The position numbers and the translations under genes are program-made. From Oxalobacter sp. (GTDB lineage: Bacteria > Pseudomonadota > Gammaproteobacteria > Burkholderiales > Burkholderiaceae_D): a DNA stretch of 5,570 nucleotides. Under the pieces are notes generated by a model, which was not told the DNA's origin, searched no databases, and was given only the letters and a program-made list of their open reading frames with translations. Numbering within the stretch: the first letter of the stretch is position 1; each line of letters opens with the position of its first letter. Location of the stretch: positions 1 to 5,570 of the forward strand of contig JAAZED010000029.1 of the NCBI GenBank assembly GCA_012512465.1. Reading direction: 5' to 3'. This document shows, piece after piece, positions 1 to 5,570 of the stretch.

Positions 1-943
<943 letters not shown>

Positions 944-949
944 CAGGGC

Positions 950-955
950 AGGTGA
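950..955 (+). promoter_or_regulatory. Ribosome binding site of the Smr-domain gene
   Basis: AGGTGA lies two bases before the ATG at 958 and pairs with the 3' part of the anti-Shine-Dalgarno sequence (AGGAGGTGA), so the short gap is acceptable. It favours ATG 958 over the in-frame GTG at 952, which lies inside this motif. Confidence 0.6.
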
Positions 956-957
956 CG

Positions 958-1599
958 ATGTCTTCTCCCATCAAGGATTTTTCCGATCTGAAGTCCCTGC
1001 ATAAAACGCTGAAAAAGAAAAAGGAAGCGGAAAAGCGGGAAGAGGAAGCGCGTCGTCGCAAAGAGCGGGAGGTTGAGCGGGAAGCCAGTCTTTTCCGTGA
1101 CAGTATCGGCGATGTGGTGCCGCTGGACGCCAGTGACCGGGTGGTGCCGCAATCCCCCAAGCCTGCGCCAATTCCCAACCAGCGAATTGCCGATAACAAG
1201 GCAGCGCTTCATGAATCCATTTTCGATGAATTCAATGTGGATACCCTGCTGGAAACCGATGCCGACCTGAGTTACAGAAAAAATGGTATCGCACAGGAAG
1301 TGGTGCGCAGGCTCAGGCGCGGCCACTGGATTATCCAGGATGAGCTTGACCTTCATGGACAAAGGCGTGATGAGGCGCGTGAAAGGCTGGTTGAATTTTT
1401 GCGACGATGTACCCTCAAGGGGTTTCGCTGTGTGAGGGTAATTCATGGGAAAGGGCTGGGTTCTGTCAACCAGGAGCCGGTCCTTAAAAAACTGGTTCAT
1501 GGCTGGCTGGTGCAAAGAGAAGAGGTCATCGCTTTTGTGCAGGCAAAGGGGGTTGACGGCGGCTCAGGCGCTCTTCTCGTTCTGCTTAAAGGCAAATAA
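958..1599 (+). CDS. Smr-domain (MutS2 C-terminal-like) nuclease family protein
   Basis: This 213-residue protein carries a C-terminal Smr domain. Its diagnostic motifs are LDLHG (130-134), IHGKG (162-166) and GGSGALLVLL (201-210). In E. coli the stand-alone proteins of this type are SmrA (YdaL) and SmrB (YfcN); SmrB cleaves mRNA at collided ribosomes, and DLH is part of its active site. The region before the domain (YRKNGIAQEVVRRLRRGHW, 106-124) resembles the SmrB linker with its LRRG motif. Residues about 14-45 are extremely rich in Lys, Arg and Glu and probably form a charged helix or coiled coil; residues 60-75 are Pro-rich and likely flexible. ATG 958 is chosen because AGGTGA precedes it; GTG 952 would add two residues. 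The gene follows trxB by 14 bases and is probably co-transcribed with it. The family is secure. The substrate (collided ribosomes versus branched DNA) is inference, so no symbol is given. Confidence 0.93.
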   Translation: MSSPIKDFSDLKSLHKTLKKKKEAEKREEEARRRKEREVEREASLFRDSIGDVVPLDASDRVVPQSPKPAPIPNQRIADNKAALHESIFDEFNVDTLLETDADLSYRKNGIAQEVVRRLRRGHWIIQDELDLHGQRRDEARERLVEFLRRCTLKGFRCVRVIHGKGLGSVNQEPVLKKLVHGWLVQREEVIAFVQAKGVDGGSGALLVLLKGK

Positions 1600-1632
1600 G
1601 CCGTTACACTGGTATCAAATCGCCGTTAAGGC

Positions 1633-1638
1633 TATACT
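1633..1638 (+). promoter_or_regulatory. Candidate -10 box for the lipoprotein gene
   Basis: TATACT matches the sigma-70 -10 consensus at five of six positions and lies about 79 bases upstream of the chosen start. No good -35 hexamer sits 16-18 bases upstream (the sequence there is TGGTAT or similar), so the promoter would be weak or need an activator. Its position after the smr stop and before the next gene fits a separate promoter. The copies of GCCGTTA at 1600-1606 and 1622-1628 lie just upstream, 22 bases apart. Confidence 0.4.
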
Positions 1639-1640
1639 TT

Positions 1641-1669
1641 CTTCTTGTTTTTTATCGCGCCTTCTTGTT
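1641..1669 (+). repeat. 9-base direct repeat in the lipoprotein gene leader
   Basis: CTTCTTGTT occurs at 1641-1649 and again, unchanged, at 1661-1669, with a period of 20 bases. Both copies lie just downstream of the candidate -10 box, so they would fall at the transcription start and in the early 5' leader. The tract is pyrimidine-rich, which makes a chance repeat easier. The role is unknown. Confidence 0.45.
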
Positions 1670-1706
1670 CTCATCCGGGACGGGAAAAGCCGATGATGTT
1701 GACTAC

Positions 1707-1710
1707 AGGA
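1707..1710 (+). promoter_or_regulatory. Ribosome binding site deciding the lipoprotein start
   Basis: AGGA lies six bases before the ATG at 1717, which is good spacing. It directly abuts the in-frame ATG at 1711 and is therefore too close to serve that codon. A weaker GGGA at 1682-1685 could serve the ATG at 1693. Confidence 0.5.
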
Positions 1711-1716
1711 ATGAAT

Positions 1717-2199
1717 ATGCGTTTATCCGTCAGTAAAATTGTTACTTCGATTGTCATTGCAGTGCTTGCGGTTACCGTTTTGTCCGGTTGTGAAAGCGGG
1801 GAGGAAACCATTGCGAAGCTCGTCGTCAAGGCTGAAAAAGGTGATGTGAATGCCATGGTAAAGATTGCCGAGCTTTATTGTGGCGGTGTCAACCTTGAGC
1901 AGGATGATCAGGTTTGCGGCATCTGGATGAGGCGCGCGGCGGAAAGCGGCCACATGAGAGCACAATACATGCTGGGCGGTATGTACGAACTGGGATTGGG
2001 TATGCGTACCGATCCGGTACAGGCTTACCGGTGGTACAGCATTTCTTTCGAGCAGGGATATCAGATGTCCGGCACTGCGGCAAAAAAAGTGGAAGCCAAT
2101 ATGGTCGCGTCACAATTGGCCCGGGCGAAGGAACTGATTAAAGAGAGTAACGAAGCCAAGGCGGCAACCGGCCGTTATTTTGTGGCGGATAGCAAATAA
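1717..2199 (+). CDS. Sel1-repeat (TPR-like) lipoprotein, function unknown
   Basis: This is a 160-residue secreted protein. A basic N-terminus (MRLSVSK), a hydrophobic stretch (8-22) and the lipobox LSGC (22-25) predict cleavage by signal peptidase II and lipidation of Cys25. The +2 residue is Glu, not the inner-membrane-retention Asp, so outer-membrane anchoring in the periplasm is plausible. Residues 42-113 form about two Sel1-like repeats: GDVNAMVKIAELYCGG with WMRRAAESG, then AQYMLGGMYELGLG with AYRWYSISFEQGY. Such repeats fold as helical pairs that bind proteins. Cys56 and Cys67 could form a periplasmic disulfide. The C-terminal tail (about 125-150) is a charged helix rich in Ala, Lys and Glu. 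ATG 1717 is chosen for its ribosome site; ATG 1693 or 1711 would only lengthen the signal peptide. The gene probably has its own promoter and converges on glnB. I do not recognise a named family member. Confidence 0.85.
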   Translation: MRLSVSKIVTSIVIAVLAVTVLSGCESGEETIAKLVVKAEKGDVNAMVKIAELYCGGVNLEQDDQVCGIWMRRAAESGHMRAQYMLGGMYELGLGMRTDPVQAYRWYSISFEQGYQMSGTAAKKVEANMVASQLARAKELIKESNEAKAATGRYFVADSK

Positions 2200-2218
2200 T
2201 TCCCGTTTTACCGGCAAA

Positions 2219-2601
<383 letters not shown>

Positions 2602-2604
2602 TAC

Positions 2605-2625
2605 AGCGATTGTAAATCAATCGCT
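2605..2625. repeat. Perfect 8-base-arm palindrome between nadE and glnB
   Basis: AGCGATTG (2605-2612) and CAATCGCT (2618-2625) are exact inverted copies separated by five bases. Read along the nadE transcript, the hairpin begins within the TAG stop codon of nadE. No run of U follows (the next bases are GUAUAUAACGCC), so it does not look like a standard intrinsic terminator. It could be an RNA hairpin that sets the nadE:glnB transcript ratio, or a protein operator overlapping the -35 region of a glnB promoter. Confidence 0.65.
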
Positions 2626-4240
2626 ACCGGTCGCGGTATCTGGATGTGATCGGATGCCGCCAGTCACGTCCGAAACCGCGAGGCGTAATCCGGATGCCGA
2701 CAGCTGCCTGGCGGCGCTTGTATTCATTTCTCCGGATGAGAAAAAGAATCCGCTCAACCACTGCCGAGTCGTAACCAGCCTCGATAATTTCTGCCAGGCT
2801 TTTTTCTTCTTCCATGAACATCTGGACAATGGCATCCAGTATGTCGTAAGGCGGCAGCGAATCCTGGTCACGCTGATCCTGTCTCAGTTCGGCAGAGGGC
2901 GCTCTCGTCAGGATGCGATCCGGAATGATGTCCGAAATGCTGTTGCGATAGCGGCACAGGCGGTATACCAGTGTTTTGGGGACATCACGAATAACGGAAA
3001 AGCCGCCAGCCATGTCACCATAAAGCGTGCTGTAGCCGACAGCCAGCTCACTCTTGTTTCCTGTTGTCAGTACGATGCTGCCGGTTTTATTGGAAAGCGC
3101 CATCAGGATCGTGCCCCGGATACGGGCCTGTACATTTTCCTCGGTGGCATCTTCCGCCAGCCCTGCGAACTGGTAGGAAAGGGTACTCAGGAAAGTCGTG
3201 AAGCAGTCATTGATGGGGATGACATCGTAAAGAATGTTCAGGCGGGCGGCCATTTCGCCCGCATCCACGATGGATATATCAGCGGTATAGGGAGACGGCA
3301 TCATGACAGCCCTTGTCCGTTCGCGGCCAAGGGCGTCCACGGCAATCGCAAGTACCAGGGCTGAGTCCACGCCCCCGGAAAGGCCAAGGATAATGCCGGG
3401 AAAACCGTTTTTTTCGACGTAGTCGCGGGTGCCCAGCACGAGTGCGCGATAGACTTCTTCTTCTGTTGAAATGGTTTTTTCCTGGCGCGCAGGCTGGAGC
3501 TTCCCTCCCTCAAATGAAAGGAGCTCAATGTCTTCATCGCAGTGGCGTAAATGGGCGCACAGCTGTCCGGTATGATCCAGCGCAAACGAGTTGCCATCAA
3601 ATACCAGTTCATCCTGCCCTCCGACCAGATTGGTATAGATGACCGCCATCCCCTGCCTGGAAACGTTTTCCCGCAGGATGTCATAGCGCTCTGACAGCTT
3701 GTTCATGTTGTAAGGTGAGGCATTGGGAACCAGCAGCACATCGGCTCCCGCCTGTTTTGCACGTGCAGGCGCTTTTTCAGACCAGACATCCTCGCAGATG
3801 TTGATGCCAAAGCATATGCCTTTTACGGTAAAAACAACAGGCTGTTTTCCTGGCGTGAAATAGCGCTTTTCATCAAAGACAGAGTGATTGGGAAGCGCGG
3901 CTTTGCAGTAAGTGGCAACAATTTTTCCTTTTGACAGGATGGAACAGGCGTTATACCGCCCGCTGCCGGTGACAAGGTGGTGGCCGACAAGCACATGAAG
4001 ATCCGGTATGTCAGCCAGATCACTGGCAAGGGCGGCCAGGGCTAAGGCCGTGCTGTCATAAAAACTGCGGTTGAGCAGCAGGTCTTCCGGGGGATAGCCT
4101 GTGAGGGACAATTCGGGCGTAACGACGATGTCAGCGCCGGATGCTGCCGCACGGCGTGAAAATTCAGCGATACGCATGCGGTTGCCGTCAATGTCGCCGA
4201 CCGTGCTGTTTATCTGGGCGATTGCTACTTTTGGAGACAT
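2624..4240 (-). CDS. nadE: Glutamine-dependent NAD+ synthetase
   Basis: NadE performs the last step of NAD+ synthesis: it amidates deamido-NAD+ using ATP and ammonia released from glutamine. From ATG 4240 the protein has 538 residues, typical of the short bacterial two-domain type. The N-terminal nitrilase-like glutaminase domain shows the triad Glu43 (in PELSLTGYPPEDL), Lys113 (in YCKAALPNHSVFDEKRYF) and Cys149 (in INICEDVW). The C-terminal synthetase domain has the ATP-pyrophosphatase loop LGLSGGVDSA (285-294), then TTGNKSELAVGYSTLYGDMAGG (392-413) and the usual ending GFGRDWRHPITS. An in-frame ATG at 4264 would add eight residues (MSKQDWQN) but lacks a ribosome site; AGGA lies ten bases before 4240, and the protein similarity begins right after that codon. 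The gene leads the nadE-glnB unit and is divergent from thrC. Both active sites appear complete. Confidence 0.96.
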   Translation of the reverse strand: MSPKVAIAQINSTVGDIDGNRMRIAEFSRRAAASGADIVVTPELSLTGYPPEDLLLNRSFYDSTALALAALASDLADIPDLHVLVGHHLVTGSGRYNACSILSKGKIVATYCKAALPNHSVFDEKRYFTPGKQPVVFTVKGICFGINICEDVWSEKAPARAKQAGADVLLVPNASPYNMNKLSERYDILRENVSRQGMAVIYTNLVGGQDELVFDGNSFALDHTGQLCAHLRHCDEDIELLSFEGGKLQPARQEKTISTEEEVYRALVLGTRDYVEKNGFPGIILGLSGGVDSALVLAIAVDALGRERTRAVMMPSPYTADISIVDAGEMAARLNILYDVIPINDCFTTFLSTLSYQFAGLAEDATEENVQARIRGTILMALSNKTGSIVLTTGNKSELAVGYSTLYGDMAGGFSVIRDVPKTLVYRLCRYRNSISDIIPDRILTRAPSAELRQDQRDQDSLPPYDILDAIVQMFMEEEKSLAEIIEAGYDSAVVERILFLIRRNEYKRRQAAVGIRITPRGFGRDWRHPITSRYRDR

Positions 4241-4250
4241 GTTTTGCCAG

Positions 4251-4254
4251 TCCT
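4251..4254 (-). promoter_or_regulatory. Possible ribosome binding site of nadE
   Basis: AGGA on the minus strand lies ten bases before the ATG at 4240, which is slightly long but workable spacing. The sequence before the alternative ATG at 4264 (ACAAAACC) has no purine-rich match. The site therefore favours 4240 as the start. Confidence 0.45.
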
Positions 4255-4272
4255 GTTTGCTCATGGTTTTGT

Positions 4273-4278
4273 ATTATT
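4273..4278 (-). promoter_or_regulatory. Candidate -10 box for nadE
   Basis: AATAAT on the minus strand matches TATAAT at five of six positions. Transcription would begin near 4265-4267, almost on the upstream ATG at 4264, leaving a leader of about 25 bases before the ATG at 4240. No clear -35 hexamer is seen; the expected position overlaps the dyad at 4291-4307. Confidence 0.35.
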
Positions 4279-4290
4279 GCACGGGAGGGT

Positions 4291-4307
4291 TCTTTCCGGT
4301 GGAAAGA
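4291..4307. repeat. Perfect 7-base-arm dyad in the nadE-thrC divergent region
   Basis: TCTTTCC (4291-4297) and GGAAAGA (4301-4307) are exact inverted copies around GGT. The dyad lies where the -35 region of the nadE promoter is expected and about 45 bases upstream of the thrC -10 box, a natural place for an operator. I do not recognise it as the site of a known regulator. There is no T-run, so a terminator is unlikely. Confidence 0.5.
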
Positions 4308-4328
4308 CAGAATGGATATGCGTGTCCC

Positions 4329-4342
4329 TGTCAATTTGTCAA
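4329..4342 (+). repeat. Tandem TGTCAA repeat upstream of thrC
   Basis: TGTCAA occurs at 4329-4334 and 4337-4342, with a period of eight bases, just upstream of the thrC -10 box. CTGTCA at 4328-4333 matches the -35 consensus at four of six positions but would need a 19-base spacer. TTGTCA at 4336-4341 matches five of six but is only 11 bases from TACAAT. Confidence 0.35.
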
Positions 4343-4352
4343 ATAAAAGCGG

Positions 4353-4358
4353 TACAAT
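4353..4358 (+). promoter_or_regulatory. thrC: Candidate -10 box for thrC
   Basis: TACAAT, in the context GCGGTACAATTACC, matches the -10 consensus at five of six positions and is a common form in betaproteobacterial promoters. Transcription would start near 4365, leaving about 20 bases of leader. That is too short for a threonine attenuator like the enteric thr leader, so control by attenuation is unlikely here. Confidence 0.5.
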
Positions 4359-4385
4359 TACCTGTTTGATATATCCGGATTTGAT

Positions 4386-5570
4386 ATGCAATACATTTCA
4401 ACCCGCGCTTTTCGTAAAGAAGCGGAGAAGCGATCATTTTTACAGATTCTGCTGGAGGGGCTTTCCCCTGATGGCGGCCTTTACATGCCTCTAGCCTATC
4501 CCCGGGTAACGGATGAGGAGCTGACTGCCTGGCGTCGCCTTTCCTATGCGGATCTCGCCTGTGAAGTGTTGAAGAAATTTGCAACCGATATGCCGGAAGC
4601 CGATCTCAAGGCACTGGTTCACAAAACCTATACTCCGGAGATATACCGGAATGTGCGTCCGGATCAGGATGCGGCAAAAATCACGCCTTTACGGGTACTG
4701 GAAGAAAAGGATGGCAAGGTTTTGGCACTGCTTGGCCTTTCCGGTGGCCCCACACTGGCGTTCAAGGATATGGCCATGCAGCTTCTGGGCAATTTCTTTG
4801 AATACGAGCTGGCCCGTCAGCATGCCGAACTGAATATCCTGGGAGCCACCTCAGGCGATACAGGCAGTGCTGCCGAGTATGCCATGCGGGGGAAAAAGGG
4901 TATCCGTGTTTTCATGCTTTCTCCGCACGGGAAAATGAGTGCTTTCCAGACGGCGCAGATGTTCAGCCTGCCTGATCCCAATATTTTCAATATTGCCATT
5001 GAGGGCGTTTTTGATGACTGCCAGGATATCGTCAAGGCAGTCTCGAATGATCTGCCGTTCAAGTCCCGCCAGAAAATCGGAACGGTCAACTCCATCAACT
5101 GGGCAAGGGTGGTGGCACAGGTTATCTATTATTTCCGGGGTTATCTGGAGGCAACGGAAAGTAACAGCCAGAAAGTCTCGTTTACGGTGCCCTCGGGCAA
5201 TTTCGGCAATATCTGCGCCGGTCATATTGCGCGCATGATGGGATTGCCGATTGCCAAACTGGTCGTGGCAACGAATGAAAACGATGTCCTGGATGAGTTT
5301 TTCCGCACCGGGGTTTACCGGGTGCGCAAATCAGCCGAAACCCTGCATACGAGCAGCCCGTCAATGGATATCTCCAAGGCATCCAATTTCGAGCGCTTTG
5401 TCTATGATCTCCTGGGGCAGGATGGAAAGCGCGTCAATGCGCTTTTCCGCCAGATTGAAAGCCGGGGATATTTTGATCTTTCCGGCAGGCCCGGAAGCGA
5501 TGGCGACGAGTTTCTGAAGGTGCCGGCATTCGGGTTTGAATCCGGCCGCTCCACCCACCAGGATCGGTTG
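4386..5570 (+). CDS. thrC: Threonine synthase, 3' partial
   Basis: ThrC is a PLP enzyme that converts O-phosphohomoserine to threonine and phosphate, the last step of threonine synthesis. The visible part is 395 residues, ending in frame at the window edge; the family is usually about 470-480 residues, so roughly four-fifths is present. Key segments are the N-terminal LLEGLSPDGGLYMP (22-35), the PLP lysine Lys127 in GPTLAFKDMAMQLLG, ATSGDTGSAAEYAMRGK (154-170), VNSINWARV (234-242), and the PLP-phosphate-binding loop PSGNFGNICAGHIARMMGLP (269-288), followed by ATNENDVLDEFFRTG (295-309). This is the long proteobacterial and fungal type of threonine synthase. ATG 4386 is chosen because it starts the conserved N-terminus; its ribosome site (CGGA, six bases upstream) is weak. 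The gene is first in its transcription unit and divergent from nadE; no homoserine dehydrogenase gene lies upstream. Confidence 0.96.
   Translation, partial: MQYISTRAFRKEAEKRSFLQILLEGLSPDGGLYMPLAYPRVTDEELTAWRRLSYADLACEVLKKFATDMPEADLKALVHKTYTPEIYRNVRPDQDAAKITPLRVLEEKDGKVLALLGLSGGPTLAFKDMAMQLLGNFFEYELARQHAELNILGATSGDTGSAAEYAMRGKKGIRVFMLSPHGKMSAFQTAQMFSLPDPNIFNIAIEGVFDDCQDIVKAVSNDLPFKSRQKIGTVNSINWARVVAQVIYYFRGYLEATESNSQKVSFTVPSGNFGNICAGHIARMMGLPIAKLVVATNENDVLDEFFRTGVYRVRKSAETLHTSSPSMDISKASNFERFVYDLLGQDGKRVNALFRQIESRGYFDLSGRPGSDGDEFLKVPAFGFESGRSTHQDRL

Noticed and set aside
1622..1657. Short GCC-GTTAA-GGC hairpin followed by a T-rich tract, as a terminator for trxB-smr
   Set aside because: The stem has only three base pairs and the T-rich tract is interrupted; it is better explained as a promoter region.
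1645..1716. TTG start giving a 184-residue lipoprotein precursor
   Set aside because: The extra residues do not resemble a signal peptide, TTG is a rare start, and good downstream ATG codons with a ribosome site exist.
2654..3364. 236-codon open frame on the plus strand inside nadE
   Set aside because: It is antisense to the conserved synthetase domain of nadE and shows no coherent domain or ribosome site; it is a shadow frame.
4265..4385. Threonine attenuator or riboswitch upstream of thrC
   Set aside because: No leader peptide rich in Thr or Ile codons and no terminator hairpin are seen, and the predicted leader is only about 20 bases.
4141..4494. 117-codon plus-strand frame spanning the nadE start, the divergent region and the thrC start
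   Set aside because: It overlaps two secure genes and the promoter region, and its translation shows no domain.

Overview
The window holds five protein genes of ordinary housekeeping type and one small lipoprotein gene. Base composition is near 50% GC by eye. The protein sequences, TACAAT-like -10 boxes and gene pairings (trxB with an Smr gene; nadE with glnB; a Burkholderiales-type threonine synthase) suggest a betaproteobacterium of the Burkholderiales. A moderate-GC member such as an Oxalobacteraceae species is possible, but that is inference from memory. Nothing looks mobile, phage-derived or CRISPR-related.

Left part, plus strand: thioredoxin reductase (trxB, missing only a few N-terminal residues) is followed 14 bases later by an Smr-domain nuclease gene, almost certainly in the same transcript. 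After a 117-base gap with a candidate promoter and a 9-base direct repeat comes a 160-residue Sel1-repeat lipoprotein.

Middle part, minus strand: nadE (glutamine-dependent NAD+ synthetase) is followed by glnB (PII nitrogen-signalling protein). The two are separated by 66 bases carrying a perfect 8-base-arm palindrome that starts inside the nadE stop codon. glnB converges on the lipoprotein gene with only 19 bases between the stop codons and no recognisable terminator.

Right part: a divergent intergenic region (about 121 to 145 bases, depending on the nadE start) separates nadE from thrC (threonine synthase, plus strand, running off the window end). It contains a perfect 7-base-arm dyad near the nadE promoter and a TACAAT -10 box for thrC.

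The most biologically meaningful arrangement is the nadE-glnB pair. NadE consumes glutamine, and PII reports glutamine and 2-oxoglutarate status, so their joint transcription fits PII control of NAD synthesis. I found no convincing sign of a previously undescribed system. The items worth a second look are regulatory: the two palindromes and the direct repeats.
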